NCBI GenBank assembly: GCA_014156375.1
Contig: RQJH01000002.1
Location: forward strand, 1,084,331 to 1,148,330
Direction: 5' to 3'
DNA length: 64,000 nucleotides
DNA from: Enterobacteriaceae bacterium 89
GTDB taxonomy: Bacteria; Pseudomonadota; Gammaproteobacteria; Enterobacterales; Enterobacteriaceae
Part shown: piece by piece, positions 52,858 to 63,736 of the stretch
Layout: each line of letters starts with the position of its first letter
Position numbering within the stretch: position 1 is the first letter of the stretch
The notes under the pieces: model-generated
Told to the model about the DNA's origin: nothing
Seen by the model: only the letters and a program-made list of their open reading frames with translations
The model's database searches: none
Position numbers and translations under genes: made by a program

Positions 52858-54534
52858 ATGCATCACGCGACACCGCTAATCACCACCATTGTCGGCGGCC
52901 TGGTACTGGCCTTTATCTTTGGCATGATTGCCAACAAACTTCGTATTTCGCCTTTGGTGGGTTATCTGCTGGCAGGTGTGCTTTCCGGTCCTTTTACGCC
53001 AGGCTTTGTTGCCGATACCAAACTGGCTCCTGAGCTCGCCGAGCTTGGAGTGATCCTGCTGATGTTCGGCGTGGGTCTGCACTTCTCCCTGAAGGATTTG
53101 ATGGCGGTAAAGGCCATCGCCATTCCCGGTGCCATCGCCCAGATTTTAGTGGCGACGCTGCTGGGTGTGGCGCTCTCATCGATGCTCGGCTGGTCGCTGA
53201 TGACCGGCGTGGTATTTGGGCTTTGTCTTTCCACCGCCAGCACCGTGGTGCTGCTGCGCGCGCTTGAGGAAAGGCAGCTGATTGACAGTCAGCGAGGGCA
53301 AATCGCCATCGGCTGGCTGATTGTGGAAGATCTGGTGATGGTGCTGACGCTGGTTCTGCTGCCAGCCGTTGCCGGAATGATGGAAAAAGGCGACGTCGGG
53401 CTGGCGTCCCTGGCTCTCGATATGAGCCTGACCATCGGCAAAGTGATTGCCTTTATCGCCGTGATGCTGCTGGTCGGCCGTCGTCTGGTGCCTTGGATTA
53501 TGGCCCGCAGCGCGGCAACCGGTTCCCGCGAACTTTTCACTCTTTCCGTATTAGCTCTGGCGCTGGGCATCGCCTTTGGCGCCGTTGAGCTGTTCGACGT
53601 TTCCTTTGCGCTCGGTGCGTTCTTCGCCGGCATGGTGCTGAACGAATCCGAGCTCAGCCACCGCGCGGCACACGACACCCTGCCGCTGCGCGATGCGTTT
53701 GCGGTGCTGTTCTTTGTTTCCGTCGGGATGCTGTTTGATCCGATGGTTCTGGTGGAGCAACCGCTGGCAGTGCTGGCGACGCTGGCGATCATCATCTTCG
53801 GCAAGTCCGTCGCAGCCTTTCTTCTGGTGCGCCTGTTCGGTCACTCGCAGCGTACCGCGCTGACCATCGCCGCAAGCCTGGCGCAGATTGGTGAGTTCGC
53901 CTTTATCCTCGCTGGCCTTGGCATGGCGCTGGGCCTGCTGCCGCAAGCCGGGCAAAATCTGGTGCTGGCGGGCGCAATTCTGTCGATTATGCTCAATCCG
54001 GTGCTGTTTGCGGTGCTGGAGAAATACCTCGATAAAACCGAAACCCTTGACGAGCAGACGCTGGAAGAAGCGATTGAAGACGAGAAGCAGATCCCGGTCG
54101 ATATTTGCAACCACGCGCTGTTAGTCGGCTTTGGTCGTGTCGGCAGCCTGCTGGGCGAGAAGCTGATTGCCCAGGGCATTCCGCTGGTGGTGATTGAAAC
54201 TTCACGTACACGCGTGGACGAGCTGCGCGAGCGTGGCATTCGTGCGGTGCTGGGCAATGCTGCCAGCGAAGAGATCATGAATCTGGCGCATCTGGACTGC
54301 GCACGCTGGCTGCTGCTGACGATCCCGAACGGCTACGAGGCCGGGGAGATTGTCGCCTCGGCCCGCGAGAAATGCCCGAACATTGAGATTATCGCTCGTG
54401 CGCATTACGACGATGAGGTGGAATACATTACCGAACGCGGTGCGAATCAGGTGGTGATGGGCGAGCGTGAAATTGCGAATACGATGCTGTTACTGCTGGA
54501 GACTCCGCCTGCAGGGGAAGTGGTGACGGGGTAG
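52858..54534 (+). CDS. ybaL: Putative cation/proton antiporter YbaL (CPA2, KefB/C-like)
   Basis: The 558-residue protein has a 12-13 helix Na+/H+ exchanger domain (LGVILLMFGVGLHFSLKDL, CLSTASTVVLLRALEERQ) followed by a TrkA-N/RCK domain (NHALLVGFGRVGSLLGEKL). It resembles glutathione-gated K+ efflux systems, but the ion is not proven. The start MHHATPLITT follows AAGGAG. Confidence 0.94.
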   Translation: MHHATPLITTIVGGLVLAFIFGMIANKLRISPLVGYLLAGVLSGPFTPGFVADTKLAPELAELGVILLMFGVGLHFSLKDLMAVKAIAIPGAIAQILVATLLGVALSSMLGWSLMTGVVFGLCLSTASTVVLLRALEERQLIDSQRGQIAIGWLIVEDLVMVLTLVLLPAVAGMMEKGDVGLASLALDMSLTIGKVIAFIAVMLLVGRRLVPWIMARSAATGSRELFTLSVLALALGIAFGAVELFDVSFALGAFFAGMVLNESELSHRAAHDTLPLRDAFAVLFFVSVGMLFDPMVLVEQPLAVLATLAIIIFGKSVAAFLLVRLFGHSQRTALTIAASLAQIGEFAFILAGLGMALGLLPQAGQNLVLAGAILSIMLNPVLFAVLEKYLDKTETLDEQTLEEAIEDEKQIPVDICNHALLVGFGRVGSLLGEKLIAQGIPLVVIETSRTRVDELRERGIRAVLGNAASEEIMNLAHLDCARWLLLTIPNGYEAGEIVASAREKCPNIEIIARAHYDDEVEYITERGANQVVMGEREIANTMLLLLETPPAGEVVTG

Positions 54535-54557
54535 TTTGTTAGTTCGGGCCGTTTGTT

Positions 54558-54686
54558 CCCCCTCTCCCCAACCCTCTCCCAAGGGAGAGGGAGTCAAGGA
54601 CAGCTCCCCAACCCCTTTGAGGTGAGGAGTAGAACAATCTGCTCCGGATAGTTCCCTCTCCCTGGGGAGAGGGTCAGGGAGAGGGG
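54558..54686. repeat. CCCTCTCCC-type palindromic repeat, copy 2
   Basis: CCCCTCTCCCCAACCCTCTC at the left and GGGAGAGGGTCAGGGAGAGG at the right are inverted arms. The inner GCTCCGGATAGTTCCCTC (54641-54658) matches the unit duplicated in copy 1. It sits between the convergent 3' ends of ybaL and gsk. Confidence 0.85.
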
Positions 54687-54702
54687 GAGCAGCAATGAGA
54701 AA

Positions 54703-56007
54703 TCAACGCTCCCAGTAAGACTCCTCAAGACTGTCTTCCCGCTCCGGCAGCCCACGCGTCAGGCGTGGTGAATGCTGATTCAGCACCTGATAGCTCACGC
54801 GATTCGCGTACTTACACACCTGCGCCAGCGACGAATAGGTCAGCCAGGTGTATTCATGCTTGCTGGAGTTTGGCACGTTGCTGCGATGGTAGTTATTGGC
54901 GGTGATGTCATGCAGCAGCGCCGCCAGCGCGCCGTCGCCCGCGCCGTTGGTGTTCATGATTTTCTCTGGCCCGCCCATGTACGGGGCGATGTGCGAGTAA
55001 ATTCGCAGCGGCTGTTTGCAATCTTTATGGCGCATCGCGCGGCTGAATTCATACTGGTTGAATTCCGCAATCGCGCCCGGCAGCAGCGGATGCTGAGTGT
55101 TGCGTTTCTTCTCGTCTTCAGTGAAACCTGCCATGTACAGACCAATCGGGCCTGCGGTGCAGAGCACCAGATCCACCCAGTCCAGCGCTTTGTCAGAAGC
55201 CAGCAGCGGATCGGCAATCCCGGTCAGCGCTTCCGCTTCTTCTTCGTTCATCGCCAGAATCGAGACGTTCTCTTTCAGGAAATCCTGCCACCAGGCCGGG
55301 TTATCGGCGATGACATATTTGGTCCCCAGCGTCAGCACCACCGGCACGTTGTGCTTTTTAGCGTATTCCACCGCTTTCATCGTGGCATCGCGCATCGGCT
55401 CGCCCGGCTTGCAGCGCACCAGGTACGAGGTCAGCACCAACGCAGAAGCCCCGGCGATCACCTCTTCGGGAATGCTTTCGGCGCGCAGCTGGTTCATATG
55501 GCCCGGGCTGATGGCGAAGGTTCTTTCGCCGCTGTCGCTGATCAGCGTAAAGCAGCGACCAATCGGGCCGTTCACGCCCTGCAGATAGTTAAGATCGGTA
55601 CGGCTGGAGGTATTACACAGATAGCGATAGGCGTAGCCGCCAATTTCGATATTGCTGCACATCACGCCAAGTAACACTGAGCGGTCGTCCGCCAGCACTG
55701 AATAGTTGTGCATGGTGTTGCCGATGGTGCCGCCGGCAAACTGATGAGTGATCAGATTTTCACGCACCAGTTCCTGATACAGCGCCTCTGCCACGTCATC
55801 TTCAATCACCAGCGAATGACCACTGCTGAGGCCGTAGCGGGCAACAAACCCGTCATCCACTTTAGCTTCTATATCCACCAGCGTCTGGTCGATACCGACA
55901 ACCCAGGAAGCGCTGGTTTCGCTTTCAGGCTGGATCTGCTTTAACAGCGGATCGCGGGCGTTAACGGGAAAATAGTGTTTGGATTTGCGTTTACCAGGAA
56001 ATTTCAT
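54703..56007 (-). CDS. gsk: Inosine-guanosine kinase Gsk
   Basis: The 434-residue PfkB/ribokinase-family enzyme has the anion-hole and catalytic base motif NTNGAGDGALAALLHD and a glycine pair in the nucleoside-binding region (FAGGTIGNTMHN). It phosphorylates guanosine and inosine for purine salvage. E. coli has the esterase gene aes between gsk and hemH; here they are only 62 bp apart. Confidence 0.97.
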   Translation of the reverse strand: MKFPGKRKSKHYFPVNARDPLLKQIQPESETSASWVVGIDQTLVDIEAKVDDGFVARYGLSSGHSLVIEDDVAEALYQELVRENLITHQFAGGTIGNTMHNYSVLADDRSVLLGVMCSNIEIGGYAYRYLCNTSSRTDLNYLQGVNGPIGRCFTLISDSGERTFAISPGHMNQLRAESIPEEVIAGASALVLTSYLVRCKPGEPMRDATMKAVEYAKKHNVPVVLTLGTKYVIADNPAWWQDFLKENVSILAMNEEEAEALTGIADPLLASDKALDWVDLVLCTAGPIGLYMAGFTEDEKKRNTQHPLLPGAIAEFNQYEFSRAMRHKDCKQPLRIYSHIAPYMGGPEKIMNTNGAGDGALAALLHDITANNYHRSNVPNSSKHEYTWLTYSSLAQVCKYANRVSYQVLNQHSPRLTRGLPEREDSLEESYWER

Positions 56008-56069
56008 GAGCGGCGGTCAGTGGCTGTGAACAAGCGGAGAATAGTAGCATATTCCCCGCTTGTTCGCTG

Positions 56070-57035
56070 CTATCCGCGATACGGCGCGGTCAGATTGACC
56101 ATCATCTCGATGTGCGCCTCAGAGGCATTGAGGGCCGGAATATAGTGGTAGGTTTCGCCCCCGGCTTCCATGAAGAATTCTTTATTCTGCACGGCAATTT
56201 CCTCCAGGGTTTCCAGGCAGTCGGCAGAAAAACCCGGGCACATTACCTGAACGTGCTTTACGCCTTTTTCCGCGAGCATTTTCAGCGTTTCGTCGGTATA
56301 AGGCGTCAGCCAGGGTTCACGGCCAAAGCGCGACTGGAAGGTCATCATCACTTTGTCAGGCGAAATGCCGAGCGCGGAGACCAGCTCACGAGTGGTATCA
56401 CGGCAGCGCTGCGGATAATCATCACCTTCGTCAGCAAAGCGCTGTGGGATCCCGTGATAGGACAGCAGCAGCACATCCGGTTCACCGTGTTTTGCCACCG
56501 AGGCCTGCACGCTGTCTGCCAGCGCCTGAATGTAGTCGCTGTCATCGGCATAATCGCGAATAAACGAGATGCCCGGAATATAACGCTTCTTAGCGAGGAT
56601 CCGCGCCAGCTCATCCCAGACGGCGGCCACCGTGGAGCAGGAATACTGCGGATAAAGCGGCAGAACCACGATGTTATCGACGTTGTGCGCCAGCAGTTCA
56701 TCGACCGCGCTTTCCAGCGACGGCGAACCATAGCTCATGCCTAACGCGACAGGTGTATCCGGCAGACGCTGTGCCAGCGCCTGCTGCTGCTGACGGCTGT
56801 AAACCATCAGCGGAGAGCCCTGCTCCATCCATACGGACTGGTAAAGTTTCGCGACGCGTGGTGCTCGCAGCGGCAGGATCACTCCGCGCAGCAGCGGCCA
56901 CCAAATCAGGCGCGGCGTATCAACAACGCGCGTATCACTGAGGAATTGACGCAGATAGCGGCTCACCGCAGCCGGAGTGGGCGCATCGGGCGTACCGAGA
57001 TTGGCTAACAGAATACCGGTTTTGGTCTGACGCAT
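56070..57035 (-). CDS. hemH: Ferrochelatase HemH
   Basis: The 321-residue enzyme inserts iron into protoporphyrin IX. It has the metal-binding histidine in [11 protein letters not shown] and the C-terminal signature [17 protein letters not shown]. It follows adk by about 120 bp on the same strand. It makes haem B, which cyoE in this window converts to haem O. Confidence 0.97.
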   Translation of the reverse strand: MRQTKTGILLANLGTPDAPTPAAVSRYLRQFLSDTRVVDTPRLIWWPLLRGVILPLRAPRVAKLYQSVWMEQGSPLMVYSRQQQQALAQRLPDTPVALGMSYGSPSLESAVDELLAHNVDNIVVLPLYPQYSCSTVAAVWDELARILAKKRYIPGISFIRDYADDSDYIQALADSVQASVAKHGEPDVLLLSYHGIPQRFADEGDDYPQRCRDTTRELVSALGISPDKVMMTFQSRFGREPWLTPYTDETLKMLAEKGVKHVQVMCPGFSADCLETLEEIAVQNKEFFMEAGGETYHYIPALNASEAHIEMMVNLTAPYRG

Positions 57036-57124
57036 TACCGCCTCTTAATCATTAAATGGCTGATAATTGTAGCCGAAACGGCACAGAGAAGTATCTATCA
57101 GTGTGAGAGGTAAGTGAGAATTTT

Positions 57125-57149
57125 TCTCACCCGGAGAACCCGGGTGAGA
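57125..57149. terminator. Stem-loop between adk and hemH
   Basis: TCTCACCCGG and CCGGGTGAGA form a 10-bp stem with a short loop about 10 bp after the adk stop. No U-tract follows on the adk strand, so it may be a pause or stability element. Confidence 0.5.
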
Positions 57150-57159
57150 GACCCGGTGA

Positions 57160-57837
<678 letters not shown>

Positions 57838-57939
57838 TCAAAAGCGCTCAACGATACCACCAGAAGGCGGCTCGCTCAAGGAAGGCGGGACGGCTGAAAC
57901 GGTTAACGGGGGATTTATTTGGAATGGTGTCGTCTGGTG

Positions 57940-58020
57940 CCCTCTCCCCCAACCCCTCTCCCACAGGGAGAGGGGGGCTTAAATTCCCTCTCCCCTTGGG
58001 AGAGGGTCAGGGAGAGGGGA
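57940..58020. repeat. CCCTCTCCC-type palindromic repeat, copy 3
   Basis: CCCTCTCCCCCAACCCCTCT, an inner CAGGGAGAGG pair, and GGGAGAGGGTCAGGGAGAGG form the inverted arms without the GCTCCGGA unit. It abuts the htpG stop. Confidence 0.85.
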
Positions 58021-58028
58021 ACACGCAA

Positions 58029-59903
58029 TCAGGAAACCAGCAGCTGGTTCATGCGTTTGATAAACAGGTTAGGATCTTCCAGCGTGCCGCGCTCGGCGAA
58101 CAGCGCCTGATCCAGCAGCAGCTCAACCCATTCGCCAAACTGCGCGTCGTCCTGGGTATCAGCCGCACGTTTCACCAGCGCGTGATCCGGGTTCAGTTCG
58201 AAGATGTACTTCACTTCCGGCACGCTCTGACCCGCAGCAGCAAACAGTTTCGCCATCTGGGTGCTCATTTCGTCGGCTTCGGTGGTGACGATGGCTGGCG
58301 TATCGGTCAGACGATGCGTCAGACGCACCTCTTTCACACGCTCGCCCAGCAGGGTTTTCACGCGCTCGATAAACGGCGTCAGGGCTTTTTCGGCTTCTTT
58401 AGTGGTTTCATCCACTTCATCCGCCAGCTTATCCAGAGACTCATCGGCTTTCGCCACGGACTGGAACGCCTTGCCGTCGAACTCGGTCAGGTAGCTCATC
58501 ATCCACTCATCGATGCGGTCAGAGAGCAGCAGCACTTCGATGCCCTTCTTACGCAGCAGTTCCAGATGCGGGCTGCTCTTCGCTGCCGCGTAGCTGTCTG
58601 CGGTGATGTAGTAGATCTTCTCCTGGCCTTCCTTCATGCGCGCCACGTACTCATCCAGAGAAACGGTCTGCTCTGAGGAATCCGTGTGGGTGGAAGCAAA
58701 GCGCAGCAGTTTAGCAATCGCCTGCTGGTTAGCGGTGTCTTCCGCCGGGCCTTCTTTCAGCACCAGGCCGAACTGTTTCCAGAAGGTCTGATATTTTTCC
58801 GCGTCGTCTTTGGCCAGTTTTTCCAGCATTTGCAGCGCACGTTTGCTCAGCGCGGTGCGCAGATTGCGGGTGACGCTGCTGTCCTGCAGGATTTCACGGG
58901 ACACGTTCAGCGGCAGATCGTTGGAATCTATCAGGCCACGCACAAAGCGCAGGTAGTTCGGCATGAACTGCTCGGCTTCGTCCATGATGAACACGCGCTG
59001 CACGTACAGCTTCAGGCCGTGCTTGTGATCTCGGTTCCACATATCCCACGGTGCCTGCGCCGGGATGTACAGCAGGCTGGTGTACTCCTGCTTACCTTCC
59101 ACGCGGTTGTGGATCCAGGCCAGCGGGTCGGTAAAGTCATGGGCGATGTGTTTGTAGAATTCTTTGTACTCTTCGTCGCTGATTTCAGACTTGCTGCGGG
59201 TCCACAGCGCCTGGGCCTTGTTAATTTTTTCCCAGGAAACGACGGTTTCGCCGTCCACTTCTTCGGTTTTTTCAATCTCAACCGGCAGTGCGATATGGTC
59301 AGAGTATTTGCTGATGATGGCGCGCACGCGCCAGTCATTCAGGAAATCATCTTCGCCTTCACGCAGGTGCAGGGTGATTTCAGTGCCGCGATCGGCTTTG
59401 GTGATATCGGCAACGGTATACTCACCTTCGCCAGCAGATTCCCAGAACACGCCGTTTTCCGCGCTGTCGCCCGCAGCACGAGTACGGACGGTGACTTTGT
59501 CAGCCACGATAAACGCCGAGTAGAAGCCCACGCCGAACTGGCCAATCAGCTGGCTGTCTTTCGCCTGATCGGAACCCATGGATTGCAGGAACGCTTTGGT
59601 ACCGGATTTGGCAATGGTGCCCAGGTGATCAATAACGTCGTCACGGTTCATGCCGATGCCGTTATCAGCAATGGTCAGAGTGCGTTTTTCTTTATCGAAG
59701 GAAACGCGCACGCGCAGGTCGCCATCACCTTCATACAGGCTGGCGTCGGACAGCGCACGGAAGCGCAGCTTGTCCGCCGCATCGGAGGCGTTGGAAATCA
59801 GCTCACGCAGGAAAATTTCTTTATTGGAGTAGAGCGAATGGATCATCAGGTGCAGAAGCTGTTTAACCTCTGACTGGAAACCACGAGTTTCTTGTCCTTT
59901 CAT
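58029..59903 (-). CDS. htpG: Hsp90 chaperone HtpG
   Basis: The 624-residue Hsp90 has the GHKL ATP site ([40 protein letters not shown]), the middle domain with the catalytic arginine region ([11 protein letters not shown]), and the C-terminal dimerisation domain. The start [20 protein letters not shown] equals E. coli. Heat-shock control is visible in the promoter upstream. Confidence 0.98.
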   Translation of the reverse strand: MKGQETRGFQSEVKQLLHLMIHSLYSNKEIFLRELISNASDAADKLRFRALSDASLYEGDGDLRVRVSFDKEKRTLTIADNGIGMNRDDVIDHLGTIAKSGTKAFLQSMGSDQAKDSQLIGQFGVGFYSAFIVADKVTVRTRAAGDSAENGVFWESAGEGEYTVADITKADRGTEITLHLREGEDDFLNDWRVRAIISKYSDHIALPVEIEKTEEVDGETVVSWEKINKAQALWTRSKSEISDEEYKEFYKHIAHDFTDPLAWIHNRVEGKQEYTSLLYIPAQAPWDMWNRDHKHGLKLYVQRVFIMDEAEQFMPNYLRFVRGLIDSNDLPLNVSREILQDSSVTRNLRTALSKRALQMLEKLAKDDAEKYQTFWKQFGLVLKEGPAEDTANQQAIAKLLRFASTHTDSSEQTVSLDEYVARMKEGQEKIYYITADSYAAAKSSPHLELLRKKGIEVLLLSDRIDEWMMSYLTEFDGKAFQSVAKADESLDKLADEVDETTKEAEKALTPFIERVKTLLGERVKEVRLTHRLTDTPAIVTTEADEMSTQMAKLFAAAGQSVPEVKYIFELNPDHALVKRAADTQDDAQFGEWVELLLDQALFAERGTLEDPNLFIKRMNQLLVS

Positions 59904-59956
59904 CTGAATCGACCTCAACAATGCCATTTAATGGGGTTTTAAAAACGTTGAGTCAG

Positions 59957-59985
59957 AGATGGGGATAGGGGGAAAATTTTTCAAG
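59957..59985 (-). promoter_or_regulatory. Heat-shock (sigma-32) promoter of htpG
   Basis: CTTGAAA, a 14-bp spacer and CCCCATCT on the minus strand match the sigma-32 consensus almost perfectly. It lies about 50 bp upstream of the htpG start. Confidence 0.93.
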
Positions 59986-60014
59986 CGGGAGAACGCGATT
60001 GTCCTCCCGATTGG

Positions 60015-60620
60015 TCAAAAACGAATCTTATGACGCCCGGCCAGAGAGTGGGACAGCGTGGTGCCGTCGACCATTTCCAGCTCGCCGCCGACCGGCACGC
60101 CGTGGGCGATTCGGCTGGCTTCCACGCCATACTGAGCGCAAAGCTCGGCGATGTAGTTAGCGGTTGCCTCACCTTCCACCGTTGGGTTGGTGGCGAGGAT
60201 CACTTCCTGCATCTTTTCGCTGCTCAGACGCTGTTCGAGACGGTCCAGTCCGATGTCGTCCGGGCCGATGCCGTCGAGCGGTGACAAATGCCCCATCAGC
60301 ACGAAATAGCGACCGGAAAACTGCCCTGTTTGTTCAATGGCGTAGATGTCCGCCGGGCTCTCCACCACGCAAATCTGACCATTTTCCTGACGACGCGGGT
60401 TCGAACAGATATTGCACACGTCCTGCTCCGTAAAGGTGCGGCAATCGGCGCAGTGGCCGATTTCAGACATTGCACGAGTCAGAGCCTGTGCCAGACGCAT
60501 TCCCCCGCTGCGATCGCGCTGCAGCAGGGTAAACGCCATACGCTGCGCGGACTTCGGGCCTACACCCGGCAGTGCGCGCAGCGCTTCCATTAACTGCGTT
60601 AACAGAGGGCTGGTCTGCAT
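60015..60620 (-). CDS. recR: Recombination mediator RecR
   Basis: The 201-residue protein has a helix-hairpin-helix N-terminus ([20 protein letters not shown]), a four-cysteine zinc finger (CADC, CNIC) and a Toprim domain ([18 protein letters not shown]). With RecF and RecO it loads RecA at gaps. The start shares one base with the ybaB stop (TGATG), the conserved dnaX-ybaB-recR arrangement. Confidence 0.98.
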   Translation of the reverse strand: MQTSPLLTQLMEALRALPGVGPKSAQRMAFTLLQRDRSGGMRLAQALTRAMSEIGHCADCRTFTEQDVCNICSNPRRQENGQICVVESPADIYAIEQTGQFSGRYFVLMGHLSPLDGIGPDDIGLDRLEQRLSSEKMQEVILATNPTVEGEATANYIAELCAQYGVEASRIAHGVPVGGELEMVDGTTLSHSLAGRHKIRF

Positions 60621-60952
60621 CAGAACGGCATCTTAAAGCCTGGCGGCAGCTGCATTCCGGAGGAAACACCAGCCATTTTTTCTTTCTGCGTCTCTTCGAT
60701 GCGGCGCGCTGCGTCGTTGAACGCGGCAGCGACCAGATCTTCCAGCATCTCTTTGTCGTCTTCCATCAGGCTTGGATCGATCTCCACGCGACGGCAGTTG
60801 TGCGCACCGTTGATGGTCACTTTCACCAGACCTGCGCCAGACTCACCGGTCACTTCCAGTTGAGCGATCTCTTCCTGCGCTTTCTGCATTTTTTCTTGCA
60901 TCTGCTGGGCCTGTTTCATCAGGTTACCCAGACCGCCTTTTCCACCAAACAT
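60620..60952 (-). CDS. ybaB: Nucleoid-associated protein YbaB (EbfC family)
   Basis: The 110-residue protein is nearly identical to E. coli YbaB (109 residues), with the coiled-coil N-terminus [20 protein letters not shown] and the core [20 protein letters not shown]. It binds DNA as a dimer. It is placed between dnaX and recR and coupled to recR. Confidence 0.97.
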   Translation of the reverse strand: MFGGKGGLGNLMKQAQQMQEKMQKAQEEIAQLEVTGESGAGLVKVTINGAHNCRRVEIDPSLMEDDKEMLEDLVAAAFNDAARRIEETQKEKMAGVSSGMQLPPGFKMPF

Positions 60953-61007
60953 AGGCTTATCTCTCAGTCAGTCATGTTAAAGGTTCAACCGTAAGCCGGG
61001 CCTACAG

Positions 61008-62939
61008 TCAAATGGGTCGAATACTCTCTTCATCCAGATCCGCATCGAAGAAACGGCGCAGGGTCTGAATGTTATTATCCGCGACAATCGCTTCACGCGC
61101 CTGCGCGAGCTTTTCTTCATAAATGGCCTGACGCCACTCCAGCGGCGTTTTCACCGCAGGATTATCATCTTCCACGATGGTCAGTTCAACCGGAGAACCG
61201 CTTAATTCATTCAGCGCTTCATTCAGCGTTTTCAGAGCGCCGGGGCTGTTGAGATGACGCTGCGTGGGACGCAGATGCAGGCAAATCGCGCTGCCGTTCT
61301 GCTCTTTCCATGAATTTAGCGCCACCTGCTCAACCAGCTTAGGCAGCTTCATCTGGCTGATTTCTGCCGCCCAGCCGTCGCGCTCAACGGCTTCTACCGC
61401 CAGTTTTGCCGCCAGCTCAGGCGTTTTTTCATGCTCCAGCGCTTTTTTCAGCGCTTTTGGCGTGGCGACCTCTTCCTTCACTTCTTCGGTGATGATGGTC
61501 GCCTTCCAGCGATAGGCTTCTTCTTTTTGCGGACGCTTGGCTTCCAGCGCAGACGGAGCCGGGCGCGCCTGAGCGCGTTCGGTTACCGAGGCCAGTCTCT
61601 CCAGCGCAGCACTGTTCACCGGCCGCGCGCGGGATGCGGTGGCCGGTTCACTCTTTTTTGCTTTGGTTGCTCCCTGAGCGCGCTGCAGCTGACTGCGGGC
61701 CGCCAGTACGGAACTGGTGGCATCCGGCAGCGCTTCATTCTGGTACGCCGGAGCGGCTGGCGCCTGCTGAGCTACCTGAGTCGGGTGCATCACCGCCGTT
61801 GGCGCGACGGGCGCGAACGATTGCCGCGGCACCTCCGGCTCCGGCAGCGGTTTTTGCGGATGAAACGCCAGCGCACGCAGCAGGGTCATTTCCATCCCCA
61901 TCCGGCGGTCCGGCGCATACGGCAGCTCTTTGCGCCCCATCAGCAGCGTCTGATAGTAAAGCTGAATATCGGTCGGTGGCACAATACGCGCCAGTTCACG
62001 CATCCGGTGTTCCACAATCGCCATATCGCTGCCCAGAGCAGACGGCGACAGCTGTACCATCGCAATGCGGTGCAGCAGGCTTTGCATTTCCACCAGCAGC
62101 GCTTCCCATTCGATACCGCGGGAAGCGGCTTCATGAACGAGCGACATCACCTGCTCGCCGTTGGCGGCAACCAGAGCTTCGATCAGCGACAGCGCCTGAT
62201 CGTCGTCCAGCGTACCGAGCATGGTGCTGACGGTGGCGGCGGTCAGCTGACCATCACCGCTGGCAATCGCCTGATCGGTAAGGCTCAGCGCATCGCGCAG
62301 ACTGCCATCAGCCGCGCGGGCCAGCAGCTGCAGCGCACGCGGTTCTGCGGAGATTTTCTCTTCGCCAAGAATATGTTCAAGCTTCTCGCGGATTTGATCA
62401 ACGTCGAGCGCTTTAAGATGGAACTGCAGGCAGCGGGAAAGGATCGTCACCGGCAGCTTTTGCGGATCCGTTGTTGCCAGCAGGAATTTGACGTGCGACG
62501 GCGGCTCTTCCAGCGTTTTCAACAGCGCGTTAAAGCTGTGACGCGAGAGCATGTGCACTTCATCGATCAGATAGACCTTGAAGCGACCACGGGCCGGGGC
62601 GTACTGCACGTTGTCCAGCAGGTCGCGGGTGTCTTCCACTTTGGTACGCGAGGCGGCATCGATCTCGATCAGATCAACAAAGCGCCCCTGCTCGATTTCA
62701 CGGCAGTTATCGCAAACGCCGCACGGCGTGGCGGTGATCCCGCTTTCGCAGTTCAGGCCTTTTGCCAGCAGGCGGGCAATCGATGTTTTCCCGACCCCGC
62801 GGGTGCCGGAAAACAGATACGCGTGGTGAAGTCGACCGGACGCCAGGCCGTTCGCCAGTGCGGTCAACACATGTTCCTGACCGACGACGTCAGCGAAGGT
62901 TTGTGGGCGCCATTTTCGGGCTAAGACCTGATAACTCAT
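61008..62939 (-). CDS. dnaX: DNA polymerase III clamp-loader subunits tau and gamma
   Basis: The full 643-residue product is tau. The AAA+ core has Walker A GTRGVGKTS, the zinc module CESGITATPCGVCDNC and the DEVHMLSRHSFNALLKTLEE segment. The linker is Ala/Pro-rich. The C-terminal domains bind DnaB and the polymerase core. A frameshift site near codon 429 should give the shorter gamma (about 430 residues). Confidence 0.98.
   Translation of the reverse strand: MSYQVLARKWRPQTFADVVGQEHVLTALANGLASGRLHHAYLFSGTRGVGKTSIARLLAKGLNCESGITATPCGVCDNCREIEQGRFVDLIEIDAASRTKVEDTRDLLDNVQYAPARGRFKVYLIDEVHMLSRHSFNALLKTLEEPPSHVKFLLATTDPQKLPVTILSRCLQFHLKALDVDQIREKLEHILGEEKISAEPRALQLLARAADGSLRDALSLTDQAIASGDGQLTAATVSTMLGTLDDDQALSLIEALVAANGEQVMSLVHEAASRGIEWEALLVEMQSLLHRIAMVQLSPSALGSDMAIVEHRMRELARIVPPTDIQLYYQTLLMGRKELPYAPDRRMGMEMTLLRALAFHPQKPLPEPEVPRQSFAPVAPTAVMHPTQVAQQAPAAPAYQNEALPDATSSVLAARSQLQRAQGATKAKKSEPATASRARPVNSAALERLASVTERAQARPAPSALEAKRPQKEEAYRWKATIITEEVKEEVATPKALKKALEHEKTPELAAKLAVEAVERDGWAAEISQMKLPKLVEQVALNSWKEQNGSAICLHLRPTQRHLNSPGALKTLNEALNELSGSPVELTIVEDDNPAVKTPLEWRQAIYEEKLAQAREAIVADNNIQTLRRFFDADLDEESIRPI
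61648..61659 (-). other. Programmed -1 frameshift site producing the gamma subunit
   Basis: On the minus strand A-AAA-AAG (61659-61653) is followed by AGTGA, so a -1 slip gives GAG and then TGA (61650-61648). About 10 nt upstream is AGGGAG, a stimulatory Shine-Dalgarno-like sequence. Downstream CCGGCCACC and GGCCGGTG can form a stem. All three parts match the E. coli dnaX recoding signal. Confidence 0.92.
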
Positions 62940-62989
62940 GGGCTGGCTCTGAAACGCTGGAAGGTGGAATACAGGAGGGTAATGCTAAC

Positions 62990-63016
62990 ACAACCTCACC
63001 CTTTGGGCGAGGTTGT
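62990..63016. terminator. Stem-loop between apt and dnaX
   Basis: ACAACCTC and GAGGTTGT form an 8-bp stem extended by a CCC/GGG pair, 11 bp past the apt stop. No clear U-tract follows; partial readthrough into dnaX is likely. Confidence 0.55.
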
Positions 63017-63027
63017 GGGAGTTCGGA

Positions 63028-63579
63028 TCAGTGACCCGGGAATGGCACCAGGCTGTAGCAATGAATGCCCTGGCTTTCCAGGCGCTGCTCGCCGCCCAGA
63101 TCGAACAGATTAATGATGAAGGCCGCATCGGTCACTTCGCCACCCAGACGGCGGATCAGTTTAACGGTCGCTTCAATGGTGCCGCCGGTCGCCAGCAGAT
63201 CGTCCACCACCAGCACTTTGTCGCCCGGTTTGATGGCATCAACGTGGATTTCCAGCTGATCGGTGCCGTACTCCAGCTCATAGCTTTCAGCAATGGTTTC
63301 ACGCGGCAGTTTGCGCGGCTTACGCACCGGCACAAAACCTACGCCCAGCGCCAGCGCAACCGGAGCACCAAACAGGAAACCACGCGCCTCAGTGCCCACC
63401 ACTTTGGTGATCCCGGCGTTTTTGAAGCGCTCTGTCAGCAATTCGATGCTGAGCGCATAGGCTTTCGGGTCTTCCAGCATGCTGGTGACATCGCGGAAAA
63501 GAATGCCAGGTTTTGGATAGTCCTGGATGCTTTTGATGCTGTTTTTCAGAAATTCAAGCTGCTGTGCAGTTGCGGTCAT
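63028..63579 (-). CDS. apt: Adenine phosphoribosyltransferase
   Basis: The 183-residue enzyme converts adenine and PRPP to AMP. It has the PRPP-binding motif [16 protein letters not shown] and the N-terminal [18 protein letters not shown]. The start [18 protein letters not shown] equals E. coli; an in-frame upstream extension is not conserved. It precedes dnaX as in E. coli. Confidence 0.98.
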   Translation of the reverse strand: MTATAQQLEFLKNSIKSIQDYPKPGILFRDVTSMLEDPKAYALSIELLTERFKNAGITKVVGTEARGFLFGAPVALALGVGFVPVRKPRKLPRETIAESYELEYGTDQLEIHVDAIKPGDKVLVVDDLLATGGTIEATVKLIRRLGGEVTDAAFIINLFDLGGEQRLESQGIHCYSLVPFPGH

Positions 63580-63736
63580 AGGTGTATGCCTGATTAAAAC
63601 GGTGTAACTCACAAGGCGCATTTTGCTTAAGGATCAAAGTTACATCTGATTAACCTTTGACCAGCCGCGCCCGTGCTCGAAAACGCCAGAATGTACTGGC
63701 ACTCATCCATAAATGCAATATCCGATCTCACCATTA

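Noticed and set aside
61431-62924. 497-codon frame on the plus strand opposite dnaX
   Set aside because: It is a shadow of the dnaX AAA+ core; no recognisable domain or ribosome-binding site.
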